Assembly: GCF_913778665.1 (NCBI RefSeq)
Contig: NZ_CAJYVQ010000008.1
Coordinates: 558,001-622,000, forward strand
Length of the DNA: 64,000 nucleotides
Direction: 5' to 3'
Origin: an uncultured Stenotrophomonas sp.
GTDB lineage: Bacteria; Pseudomonadota; Gammaproteobacteria; Xanthomonadales; Xanthomonadaceae
The first letter of the stretch is position 1. The number at the start of each line of letters is the position of its first letter. The notes under the pieces were generated by a model. That model was given only the letters and a program-made list of their open reading frames with translations, made no database searches and was not told where the DNA came from. Of the stretch, positions 46,932 through 55,300 are shown piece after piece. Both the position numbers and the translations under genes were made by a program.

Positions 46932-48581
46932 TCAACTCTCGCAGTTGGCGAACACGTCGCGATCGCGCTCGTACAGCGAGGTCTTCACCTGCATCAGGCC
47001 CAGCACCGACGGGAACAGGTTGTCATGGTCGGTGTACGCCGCTGAACGCTTGCGCACGCACTGCAGGTCCAGCCCGCGGCTGCTGGCAAAGCCCGGCGAG
47101 AACCACATCGTCATCGGTACCCGGGTCTGTTCGGCCGGCGCGATGGCATACGGCACGCCGTGCAGGAACAAGCCCTTCTCGCCCAGCGACTCGCCGTGGT
47201 CGGACAGGTAGATCATCGCCGTGTCGTAATCCGGCATGCCCTGCAGCGCACCGATGGTTTTGGTCAGAAAGTGATCGGTGTACAGCACGGCGTTGTCGTA
47301 GCTGTTGGTGATCTCTTCGCGCGAGCAGCGGCCGATGTCACGGGTGTCGCAGGTCGGGGTGAAGCGGCGGAACGCGGGCGGATAACGCTCGAAGTAGGCC
47401 GGGCCATGGTTGCCCAGCTGGTGCAGTACCACGACCCGGTCACCCGGCTTGGCCCGCACCTGGGTGGCCAGGTCCTGCAGCAGGATCTCGTCCATGCACC
47501 GGCCATCGGCGCACAGGCCCGGCGTGGTCGCGTCGGACAGCGACTGGAACTCCAGCCCCTCGCACACGCCCTTGCAGCCGGACTGGTTGTCACGCCACAG
47601 CGTCGCGATGCCGGCGCGGTCCAGCACGTGCAGCAGCGACTGGTGCGCGCGGATCTTCTTTTCGTCGTACTCGTGGCGCCCCCACGGCGAGAACAGGCAC
47701 GGCAGCGAGACCTCGGTGCTGGTGCCGCACGAATGCATGTCCGGGAAGTTGACCACGCTGGCCTGGGCCAGCTCCGGCGTCGTGTTGCGGCCACCGTTGA
47801 GGCCCCAGTTCTGTGCACGCACGGTCTCGCCCATCACGATCACCAGCAGGCGCGGCTTGCTGGCCGGCGCACGCGGCGTGGCCTTGGCGTCGGTGCCGAT
47901 CGGCAGCTTCGGCGCGCGCTGCACCGGGTTGTCGCCACGCAGTGCGCGCGGCATCCCCAGCAGCACGTTGGCCGGGGTGGCGAGATAGCGCACTTCGCGC
48001 TGGTTGCGCATCAGCGCCGAGACGTCCTGGAACGAGATCAGCGCGCCGCCAACGGCGGTCACCGCTGCCACCACCAGCAAGCCGAGGCGCCACAGCAGGC
48101 TGCGGCCCCAGCTGCGGCGGCGCAGTTGCACGCGCCACAGCACCACCATCGGCAGCACGGCCAGCAGCAGCACCGGCCACAGCAGCGACACGGTCATCAG
48201 CTCGCGGCTTTCCTTGGGGTCGGTCGCCAGCACGTTGCGCAGCATGTCCGCATCCAGGTAGATGTGATAGCGGCTCATGTAGTGCGCGGCGAACGCGGTC
48301 ACCAGCAGCAACAGGCTGATCACCACCTTGGCATTCCAGCGCCAGACCAGGATGCCGAGCAGCACGCCGTGCGCGCCCAGGAGCAACAGCAGCAGCGACA
48401 GTGCGTAGCGCAGGCTGCCCGGGTGGCTGGCCATGGCGCTGTGCCAGAACAGCCCGTTGCCGGCGACCGCGAAGAACAGGCTGGTCAGCGCAATCAGTGC
48501 TTCGGTGGAAAGCTGCGGCCGCCAGTGGCGCAGTCCCGCCAATGCAGGAACGCGGGCGGGGCGTTGGACCGATGCACTCAT
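46932..48581 (-). CDS. eptA: Lipid A phosphoethanolamine transferase (EptA/MCR-like)
   Basis: This inner-membrane enzyme transfers phosphoethanolamine to lipid A and lowers sensitivity to cationic peptides such as colistin. The 549 residues comprise five N-terminal membrane helices (to about 180) and a periplasmic alkaline-phosphatase-fold domain. Key residues: Glu252 (MGETVRAQNWG), nucleophile Thr289 in SCGTSTEVSLPC, the LHQLGNHGPAYF block, and SDHGESLGE. The Cys285-Cys295 spacing matches a known disulfide. The ATG overlaps the TGA of the PAP2 gene by 4 bp, so translation is coupled. A two-component pair is encoded nearby in the opposite direction. Confidence 0.95.
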   Translation of the reverse strand: MSASVQRPARVPALAGLRHWRPQLSTEALIALTSLFFAVAGNGLFWHSAMASHPGSLRYALSLLLLLLGAHGVLLGILVWRWNAKVVISLLLLVTAFAAHYMSRYHIYLDADMLRNVLATDPKESRELMTVSLLWPVLLLAVLPMVVLWRVQLRRRSWGRSLLWRLGLLVVAAVTAVGGALISFQDVSALMRNQREVRYLATPANVLLGMPRALRGDNPVQRAPKLPIGTDAKATPRAPASKPRLLVIVMGETVRAQNWGLNGGRNTTPELAQASVVNFPDMHSCGTSTEVSLPCLFSPWGRHEYDEKKIRAHQSLLHVLDRAGIATLWRDNQSGCKGVCEGLEFQSLSDATTPGLCADGRCMDEILLQDLATQVRAKPGDRVVVLHQLGNHGPAYFERYPPAFRRFTPTCDTRDIGRCSREEITNSYDNAVLYTDHFLTKTIGALQGMPDYDTAMIYLSDHGESLGEKGLFLHGVPYAIAPAEQTRVPMTMWFSPGFASSRGLDLQCVRKRSAAYTDHDNLFPSVLGLMQVKTSLYERDRDVFANCES

Positions 48582-49345
48582 GCGTTTGCCTCCTGGCGGT
48601 TGGGACGGTCCAGCTGACGGCGGGTCAGAACGCGTTTGACGATCAGGTACAGGCCCAGCGAAAGCAGCCAACATATCAACGCGGTTGCAACGTCATGCGA
48701 GAGGAAATGGGCGCCCCGCAGCTGTTGGCTGATGCCGAACACCAGTCCGGTGCCCAGGCCGATCCACAGCCCGGCCCAGCGCCAGGACGGCCGCCACAGC
48801 AGGGCGAAGAAATACAGGCAGAGCCACGCATAGCCGGCACTGGCGTGGCCTGCCGGGAAGCAGGCCTGTGCCGCCATGCCTTCCGGGCGCAGAGTGAACA
48901 GACCGATGAAAGGCTGATGGCCGCCGTAGCGCAGCAGGTCCCAGGGGCATTCCATCGGCACCCGCGACTTCAGCAGGGAGATCACGCCTGTGCCGAGTGC
49001 CACGGCAATCACGACGTAAAGCAGCGCCCATCGCAGGGTGCGATCACGTTGTTTGCACCAGTGGTTGAAGCACAGCAGCATTACCACCAGCGCCGCTGCC
49101 GTACTCAGCCATTTGCCAGCTTTGTGCACGACGGAGCGGGTGATCCAGGCGTCCTGCAGCGCCCAGCGGCCGCCTTCAAGACGGAACAGGTGGTCGGCCA
49201 CCCATTGATCGCCGCCGAAACCCATCAGCAGCGTAAACAGGGGCAGACCGATTGCGACAGGCAGCCAGAGGTGAGTTACGGCAAATCTTGACGCCAGTGG
49301 CGATGTCGCAAGCGGCGCTACCGAATCAATGGGACGGACGGGCAT
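48578..49345 (-). CDS. PAP2 superfamily phosphatase, probable lipid A/phospholipid phosphatase
   Basis: The 255-residue integral membrane protein has about six helices and the three PAP2 motifs: KSRVPMECP, FPAGHAS (variant of PSGH) and RGAHFLSHD, with the catalytic His in SHD. LpxE/LpxT-type members remove or move lipid A phosphates; others recycle undecaprenyl or phosphatidylglycerol phosphate. A 4-bp overlap with eptA suggests they act on the same membrane lipid, for example clearing or renewing the site that EptA modifies. ATG 49345 is preferred over TTG 49354. Confidence 0.88.
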   Translation of the reverse strand: MPVRPIDSVAPLATSPLASRFAVTHLWLPVAIGLPLFTLLMGFGGDQWVADHLFRLEGGRWALQDAWITRSVVHKAGKWLSTAAALVVMLLCFNHWCKQRDRTLRWALLYVVIAVALGTGVISLLKSRVPMECPWDLLRYGGHQPFIGLFTLRPEGMAAQACFPAGHASAGYAWLCLYFFALLWRPSWRWAGLWIGLGTGLVFGISQQLRGAHFLSHDVATALICWLLSLGLYLIVKRVLTRRQLDRPNRQEANA

Positions 49346-49456
49346 GCTGGGCAAGGGCGGTTCGGGAATCCGCGGTCATGCTCGTCACCTTGATGTCGGA
49401 GAAGGGTCGGACGCTCGTTCGTCCCGGGTTAATGTTTGCCCGGCCCATGTCAACGT

Positions 49457-51187
49457 TCAGTCTTCTTCGGCGGTCGATCCTGTCCGCTCGGCATGGCAGC
49501 CCGGGTTCCATGCGGTACCGGGAAGCAGTTGCCAACGATTCCTGTTGGCAACACCGATATCGATCACCTTGGCCGGATCCACGCAGGGGCTCATCGCATC
49601 GTCCAGCACCAGCAGCCAGCGCTTGCCAGGCGCCTCGGCCAGCCACGGGCCGGCGTCGTGCCATTGCTCGGCCCAGGGCCGCTTGAAGCCGAACTCGCGT
49701 GCGGGGCGGTCGGCCTGCAGCAGGTTCTGCTCACGCCAAGCGACCAGCGCCAGCTCAGCGTCCGGGCCGATCCGTGCACCGACCCGGCGCATCAGCGCCG
49801 AAGCCGAGGCGTAGGGGTCCAGCGCCGGGATCAGCACCAAGCCGTAGAGCATCCACAGCATGCCGTGGGTCAGCAGCACCAGCGTCGCCGCACGGCGCAC
49901 CCGCAGCCATACGATCAGGGTGGCCAGAGCGATGGCGAAGGTCAGCAGACCATCGCCCAGCACCGGCAGCAGGGTGTCAGGCATCGCCCGGCGCTCCAAC
50001 TGGGCCACGGCCCACGGGTGCTCGGTCATCAGCATCACGCCGAGCACGCCGGTGGCCAGCATCAGCACCACGCTGTAGCCGAACAGGTAGCGGCGAACGC
50101 ACAGGCGGCGCAGCAGGCCAGGCAGCAGCGGCGCTACGGCCAGCGCCATCGCCGGCAGCATCGGCAGCAGGTACACCTCGCGCTTGCCCGGGCTGGCGCT
50201 GAAGAACAGCAGCACCAGCACTGCCCAGCCCAGCAGCAGCCACTGGCGGCGGTCGCCACGGCGCAGGCGGCGCCACCACGGCTTGAACAGCATCGGCAGC
50301 AGCAGGCTGCCCGGCAGCCACAGGGTCAGGATCACCTGCAGGTAGTACCAAGCGGGCTGCCGGTGGTGCCAGGCGTTGGCATAGCGGGTGCCGGTCTGCT
50401 TGAACAACAACTCGTGCGCGTACGCCTGCAGTTCGGCGCTGGGCGTGTGCAGCAGGGCCCAGCCGAGCGGCGCCAGCCACACGCCCACGCCCAGCAGGAA
50501 AGCCGGGATCAGCCACAGCAGGGTGGCCGGATGCGGGGCCTCCACCGCGTAGCCACGACGGCGCTGGTACAGCCACCAGCCGAACCAGGGCAGCACCATC
50601 AACAGCGGCAGGAAGCCCACGCCCTTGGTCACCGTACCCACGCCGGCGGCAAAGCCGGCCAGCCACAGCGCGGGCAGATTGCGGCGTTCGCACAGGTGTC
50701 GCATCAGGCCCCACAGGGCCACGGTGGTCATGCCCACCAGCACCATGTCGATCTGCGCGCGCTTGGCCATCAGCCCGAACTGCAGGGTGCAGAACAGTGC
50801 GGCAAGGGCATAGACCGCGTGCCGTGGCGACCACAGCCGGCGCGCCAGGTCCGATACCAGCCACAGGCTGAGCAGGGCGCCCAGCAAGGACGGCAGCAGG
50901 AACGACCACTGCCAGCTGCCGACCACCTCGTAGGCGGCGGCCTGCAGCCACATGAACACCGGCGGTTTCTCCGCGTACAGCTCCACGCCCCGGTGCGGCA
51001 GCAGCCATTGCCCGCTTTCGACCATGGTGCGGGCCGCCAGCACGAAGCGCGGCTCGTCCGGCGGCTGCGGCTGGCGAAGGCCGATGCCGGCTGCCAACGC
51101 AGCAATGATCAGCAGCCACAACAGGGGCAGGCGCCAACGGCGGGGCAGGGCTACGGGCACGGCAGGCTCCGGGAGCAAAACGGCCAT
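49457..51187 (-). CDS. ArnT-like glycosyltransferase family 39 protein
   Basis: This polytopic membrane protein (576 residues, about twelve helices) has a GT39/GT83-type start: a first helix, then the periplasmic loop with PPDEPRFVLAARTM and EKPPVFMWLQAAAYE. The acidic DE pair is the expected catalytic or metal site. Such enzymes move a sugar from a polyprenyl phosphate donor, as ArnT does with aminoarabinose onto lipid A. No arn synthesis genes are in the window, so the donor is unknown. First gene of the minus-strand block; 111 bp precede the PAP2 gene. It diverges from the response regulator gene. Confidence 0.88.
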   Translation of the reverse strand: MAVLLPEPAVPVALPRRWRLPLLWLLIIAALAAGIGLRQPQPPDEPRFVLAARTMVESGQWLLPHRGVELYAEKPPVFMWLQAAAYEVVGSWQWSFLLPSLLGALLSLWLVSDLARRLWSPRHAVYALAALFCTLQFGLMAKRAQIDMVLVGMTTVALWGLMRHLCERRNLPALWLAGFAAGVGTVTKGVGFLPLLMVLPWFGWWLYQRRRGYAVEAPHPATLLWLIPAFLLGVGVWLAPLGWALLHTPSAELQAYAHELLFKQTGTRYANAWHHRQPAWYYLQVILTLWLPGSLLLPMLFKPWWRRLRRGDRRQWLLLGWAVLVLLFFSASPGKREVYLLPMLPAMALAVAPLLPGLLRRLCVRRYLFGYSVVLMLATGVLGVMLMTEHPWAVAQLERRAMPDTLLPVLGDGLLTFAIALATLIVWLRVRRAATLVLLTHGMLWMLYGLVLIPALDPYASASALMRRVGARIGPDAELALVAWREQNLLQADRPAREFGFKRPWAEQWHDAGPWLAEAPGKRWLLVLDDAMSPCVDPAKVIDIGVANRNRWQLLPGTAWNPGCHAERTGSTAEED

Positions 51188-51290
51188 TCTGGGATGGCAG
51201 CGGTGGGAAAAGCGTCGGAGGTGGGCACGGCGACCGCATTCCGACATGCGCAGCGCTACCATGGTACGAACTTCCGTGGATGTTTCGTGC

Positions 51291-52004
51291 ATGCGTCTGT
51301 TGGTGATCGAGGACAACCGCCAGCTGGTGGCCAACCTGTTCGACTATTTCGAGTCGCGCGGGCACGTGCTCGATGTGGCCCCGGATGGCATTACCGGGCT
51401 GCACCTGGCCGGCAGCCATCCCTATGACGCGGTGATCCTGGACTGGATGCTGCCGCGCATGGAGGGTCCCGAAGTACTGCGCCGGCTACGCGCCGAGCAC
51501 GCCTCGGAAGTGCCGGTGATCATGCTGACCGCGCGCGACGACCTGCCGGACAAGATCGCCGGCTTCCGCGCCGGTGCCGACGACTACCTGACCAAGCCGT
51601 TCGCCCTGCCCGAGCTGGAGGTGCGGCTGGAGGCGCTGCTGCTGCGTGCGCAAGGCCGCAACCCGCGCAAGCGCCTGCAGGTCGGCGACCTGGTGCTGGA
51701 CCTGGCGACCCTTGAGGCCCAGCGCGGCAACCAGGTGCTGCACCTGTACCCGGCCTGCCGCAAGCTGCTGGAGGTGTTGATGCGTGCCAGTCCAGGCGCG
51801 GTCACCCGCCAGCAGCTGGAATTCGCCCTGTGGGGCGACGAACCGCCGGATGGCGATCTGCTGCGTTCGCATGTCTACGAACTGCGCCGCAGCGTCGATG
51901 GTCCGTTCGTCGAGAAACTGATCCATACCCTGCCGCGGGTGGGCTACCGGCTGGCGGTGACCACCGCCAGCGATGCGGGCAAGGTTGACGATGAAGGCGC
52001 GTAA
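51291..52004 (+). CDS. OmpR/PhoB family response regulator
   Basis: The 237-residue regulator has a receiver domain (1-118) with Asp51 as phosphosite (AVILDWMLPR) and Lys near 101 (YLTKPF). A winged-helix domain follows (about 130-225, ending LPRVGYRLA). The stop overlaps the histidine kinase start by 14 bp. It resembles ColR/VgrR-type or QseB-like regulators that control envelope modification. Divergence from the GT39-PAP2-eptA block across 103 bp makes that block a likely target, which is inference. Confidence 0.92.
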   Translation: MRLLVIEDNRQLVANLFDYFESRGHVLDVAPDGITGLHLAGSHPYDAVILDWMLPRMEGPEVLRRLRAEHASEVPVIMLTARDDLPDKIAGFRAGADDYLTKPFALPELEVRLEALLLRAQGRNPRKRLQVGDLVLDLATLEAQRGNQVLHLYPACRKLLEVLMRASPGAVTRQQLEFALWGDEPPDGDLLRSHVYELRRSVDGPFVEKLIHTLPRVGYRLAVTTASDAGKVDDEGA

Positions 52005-53277
52005 GCCGGGGCCGCTGTACCGGCGCGTGGTGTGGTGGTTGCTGGGCTACCTGGCGCTGCTGTCGATCGCGGTGTTCAGCGTCGGCAACTATGTGCATGA
52101 ACATGCCGAGCATGCCGCCTGGCGCGCACTGCTCAATTCCGAACTGGACAGCATCGTCGAGCACGTCGAGCACGAGCCGCATTACCGCTGGCAGGATTCG
52201 GACACGCTCAGCCTGTACCGGTTCGATGCGGTCAACCTGCCCGAGGGCCTGCGCACATTGCATCCGGGGCTGCATGACGGCGTGATGGTGAAGGGGCGTG
52301 AGACGGCGGTGATGGTGCGCGAAACCGAGTCGATGGGCCGGGTCGCGCTGGTTCTGGACATCTCCGATTTCCATGACCTGGAACAGTTCGCCACGCGCTG
52401 GGTGATGCTGGCCGGGGTGATCATGATCTTCGTCACCGTGCTGATGGCGTCGTTCGGCATGGAACGCATGGTGCGCCCGTTGAGCCTGCTGGCGCAGCAC
52501 ATCGCCGCGCTGCGGCCGGGCGTTCAGGGCCAGCGCATCGAGGTCGATCCGCGTGGCAGCTCGGAGCTGCACACCATCGCCGATGCGCTGAACGATTATC
52601 TGGACCGCAACGAGCAGTTCGTCGAACGCGAGCGGGTCTTCATCAGCACCGCCAGCCATGAACTGCGCACGCCGATCGCGGTGATGACCGGCGCTGCCGA
52701 GCTGGCGCTGGAGCAGCCGGGGCTGCCCGAGCGCGCGCGTCAGCAGATGCAGCGCGTGCTGCGCACCGCGCAGAGCGTGGAACAGTTGATCGAGCTACTG
52801 CTGGTGCTGGCCCGTGATCCGGCGCGACTGGCCGCGCGTGCCGAGCGCATCGCGCTGGACCAGCTGCTGCCGGAGATCGTCGATGACCACCGCCACCTGC
52901 TGGGTGACAAGGACCTGAGCATCGGCATCCAGGCTGCGCCGGTGGACATCGTCGCGCCGCTGGCCGTTGTGCAGGCCGCGATCGGCAATCTGCTGCGCAA
53001 TGCCATCGAGAACAGTGGGCGCGGCCGTATCGAGCTGCGGCTGAGTCCGTCGGCGGTGCTGACCCTGCAGGACCCGGGGCACGGCATGAGCCCGGAGGAG
53101 ATCGCCGCGATCCACGCGCGGATGGCCCGCGGCGAGCGCGCCGACCGCGGCGGCGGCATCGGCCTGGACCTGATCGCGCGGCTGTGCGAACACCTCGGCT
53201 GGACCCTGCAGCTGGATCCCTGCGAGCCGCGCGGCACGCGCGCTGTCCTCGACTTCAGCGCATCACGACCGGGCTGA
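51991..53277 (+). CDS. Sensor histidine kinase
   Basis: The 428-residue membrane kinase has TM1 (about 15-35), a periplasmic sensor of about 100 residues, TM2 (about 138-157) and a HAMP-like linker. The HisKA domain has phospho-acceptor His223 (STASHELRTPIAV). The HATPase domain has N box LLRNAIENSG and G boxes DPGHGMSP and GGGIGLDLI. The sensor domain contains several His and Glu residues (HEHAEHAAWRAL, EHVEHEPHYRW) that could bind metal, as in VgrS. Overlap with the regulator gene indicates one operon. Confidence 0.92.
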   Translation: MKARKPGPLYRRVVWWLLGYLALLSIAVFSVGNYVHEHAEHAAWRALLNSELDSIVEHVEHEPHYRWQDSDTLSLYRFDAVNLPEGLRTLHPGLHDGVMVKGRETAVMVRETESMGRVALVLDISDFHDLEQFATRWVMLAGVIMIFVTVLMASFGMERMVRPLSLLAQHIAALRPGVQGQRIEVDPRGSSELHTIADALNDYLDRNEQFVERERVFISTASHELRTPIAVMTGAAELALEQPGLPERARQQMQRVLRTAQSVEQLIELLLVLARDPARLAARAERIALDQLLPEIVDDHRHLLGDKDLSIGIQAAPVDIVAPLAVVQAAIGNLLRNAIENSGRGRIELRLSPSAVLTLQDPGHGMSPEEIAAIHARMARGERADRGGGIGLDLIARLCEHLGWTLQLDPCEPRGTRAVLDFSASRPG

Positions 53278-53333
53278 TCCGGCCACCAACCTGCTTGGCA
53301 CGCTGCCCGTCGACCCAGCCCCGGCTGGCCGTG

Positions 53334-53723
53334 TCACCGCGCGTTCGGGCGTGCCACATGCTGGTCGATCAGGATCACGTTGCCATCCGGATCGGCCAAC
53401 TGCACATACCCGGTGCCTTGCCCCTCCGGATCGGTGCGCACCGCCAGCTCGATGCCCTTGCCATCCAGCTCGGCCTGCAGCTCGCGCACATCCTGGAAAT
53501 GGGGCAGTTCCTGCCTGTACTGGTCCCAGCCGGGATTGAAGGTGAGCAGGTTGCCCTCGAACATGCCCTGGAACAGGCCGATCACAATGCCGTCGTTGCG
53601 CATCACCAGCCAGTGCCGTGCCGGCTCGCCGCCGGTCACCGAGAAGCCCAGGGCCTCGTAGAACGCACGGGAGGCCGCCAGGTCCTTGACCGAAAGGCTG
53701 ACAGAGAAGGCGCCGAGCTGCAT
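53334..53723 (-). CDS. VOC family protein (glyoxalase-like)
   Basis: The 129-residue glyoxalase/bleomycin-resistance-fold protein has SVKDLAASRAFYEALGFSV at the start, WLVMRNDGIVIGLFQG in the middle and QLADPDGNVILIDQ near the end. Metal-site residues look partly present (Gln and Asp/Asn positions). The substrate is unknown. ATG 53723 follows CTCCCCAT context with GGAG on the coding strand. It is convergent with the histidine kinase gene and divergent from the DUF819 gene. Confidence 0.86.
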   Translation of the reverse strand: MQLGAFSVSLSVKDLAASRAFYEALGFSVTGGEPARHWLVMRNDGIVIGLFQGMFEGNLLTFNPGWDQYRQELPHFQDVRELQAELDGKGIELAVRTDPEGQGTGYVQLADPDGNVILIDQHVARPNAR

Positions 53724-53794
53724 GGGGAGGCTCCGGGAGAGGGCAGCCGGCACTGCAGCATGACCCGGCGTGAAGACAATGTTAATCTCGGGGT

Positions 53795-53821
53795 GCGCCG
53801 CTTTATGCGGCGCTTTTTTTT
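53795..53821 (+). terminator. Terminator hairpin in the DUF819 leader
   Basis: GCGCCGC-TTTAT-GCGGCGC is followed by eight T residues, a textbook intrinsic terminator read on the plus strand. It lies 27 bp upstream of the DUF819 ATG, in the space between two divergent genes where no plus-strand gene ends. That makes an attenuator or the end of a short RNA more likely than an ordinary gene terminator. Confidence 0.85.
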
Positions 53822-53848
53822 CCGCTCTTTCGATCGACAGAGGATCCC

Positions 53849-55099
53849 ATGCCGACCGAACCCGCTACTGCCCTGATCAGCAACGACATCGTTGGACTGG
53901 GCCTGATCGCCGCCACCCTGGCCCTGATCTTCTGGGCTGCCAGCGGCCCGACCCCGCTGCTGAAGAAGATCTTCGCCTGGGTGCCGGCACTGCTGCTGTG
54001 CTACTTCATCCCCGCCATCTACAACACCGCCGGTGTCATCGATGGCCACAACACCTCGCTGTACAACCCGGTCGCGCGTGACGTGCTGCTGCCGGCCGCG
54101 CTGGTGCTGCTGACCCTGTCGATCGACCTGAAAGGGGTCATCAAGCTCGGCCCGAAACTGCTGATCGTGTTCTGCGCAGGCACTGCCGGCATCATGCTGG
54201 GCGCCATCGTCTCGTTCCAGCTGATGAAGCTGATCCACCCGGAAACCGTAGCCGGTGATACCTGGGCCGGCATGGCCGCGCTGGCCGGCAGCTGGATCGG
54301 CGGCGGCGCCAACATGGTCGCCATGCGGGAAGTGTTCGGGACCGATGCCACCACCTTCGGCCAGTTCGCCGTGGTCGACGTAGCCTGCGCCAGCCTGTGG
54401 ATGGCCATCCTGTTGTTCCTGGCCAACCGCGCGCAGCAGATCGACACCCGCAACGGGGCCGACACCCGCGCCATCGACGAGATGAAGGCACGCATCAGTG
54501 CCTATGAGGCGCAGAACGCACGCATCCCCAGCATGACCGACCTGATGGTGATCGTGGGCGTGGCACTGGGCGGCGTTGGCCTGGCCCACGCCATCGCTGC
54601 ACCGTTGTCGGGCTGGTTCAAGACCAACGTCAGCTGGGCCAGCCAGTTCAGCCTGGACAGCCAGTTCGTATGGGTGATCCTGCTGTCTACCGCGATGGGC
54701 CTGGGCCTGAGCTTCACCCGCGCGCGCCGGCTGGAAGCGGCCGGTGCTTCGCGGCTGGGCACGGTGTTCCTGTACTTCCTGATCGCCTGCATCGGCATGC
54801 AGATGAACCTGCTGTCGCTGCTGGATCGGCCGTGGCTGTTCCTGCTGGGTGCGATCTGGATGGCCACGCACGTGCTGGTGCTGTGGATCGTCGCCAAGTT
54901 GCTGCGCGCGCCGCTGTTCTTCTTCGCGATCGGCTCCCAGGGCAACATCGGCGCGGCGGCTTCGGCACCGGTGGTGGCGGCGGCGTTCCATCCGACGCTG
55001 GCCCCGGTGGGCGTGCTGCTGGGCACGGTGGGCTATGCCACCGGTACCGGGCTGGCGTATGTCACCGGCCTGATCCTGAAGTGGATGGCCAACGCCTGA
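53849..55099 (+). CDS. DUF819 family membrane protein
   Basis: The 416-residue protein has about eleven hydrophobic segments and the DUF819 pattern. Features are WAASGPTPLLKKIFAWVPAL near the start, the internal GSWIGGGANMVAMREVFG block, and AIGSQGNIGAAASAPVVAAA near the end. DUF819 proteins resemble secondary transporters with inverted repeats; the substrate is unknown. AGAGGAT upstream of ATG 53849 is the ribosome-binding site. The leader contains a terminator, so expression may depend on attenuation. A GTAG-like hairpin follows. Confidence 0.9.
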   Translation: MPTEPATALISNDIVGLGLIAATLALIFWAASGPTPLLKKIFAWVPALLLCYFIPAIYNTAGVIDGHNTSLYNPVARDVLLPAALVLLTLSIDLKGVIKLGPKLLIVFCAGTAGIMLGAIVSFQLMKLIHPETVAGDTWAGMAALAGSWIGGGANMVAMREVFGTDATTFGQFAVVDVACASLWMAILLFLANRAQQIDTRNGADTRAIDEMKARISAYEAQNARIPSMTDLMVIVGVALGGVGLAHAIAAPLSGWFKTNVSWASQFSLDSQFVWVILLSTAMGLGLSFTRARRLEAAGASRLGTVFLYFLIACIGMQMNLLSLLDRPWLFLLGAIWMATHVLVLWIVAKLLRAPLFFFAIGSQGNIGAAASAPVVAAAFHPTLAPVGVLLGTVGYATGTGLAYVTGLILKWMANA

Positions 55100-55111
55100 T
55101 CACGCGGGGCT

Positions 55112-55140
55112 GCAGCGCCGAGCCCGTGCTCGGCGGCTGC
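55112..55140. repeat. GTAG-family-like hairpin after DUF819 gene
   Basis: GCAGCGCCGAGC pairs with GCTCGGC and GCTGC, with one bulged G and a CCGT loop. The stem matches SMAG variants although the GTAG start is GCAG. A second small hairpin, GCCACG-TAG-CGTGGC, is at 55206-55220. Confidence 0.55.
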
Positions 55141-55300
55141 GGGGCGTGACGCATGCGCCAGCCGCTGCCGAATCTGTGCGGCGGATAACGGAATGTCGGG
55201 CGTGTGCCACGTAGCGTGGCGGCATGCGTCGCGAGGGGAAGCAGGGGGCTCGCGGCGCAGCCTCCGCTGGCGGCTGCCAGCTTTCCCGACAGGTATGTTC

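Noticed and set aside
46379..46935. Several 60-90 codon frames in the repeat block
   Set aside because: They translate the A hairpins (recurring SMDG and PPWT peptides) and recur at every copy. They reflect repeated DNA, not conserved proteins.
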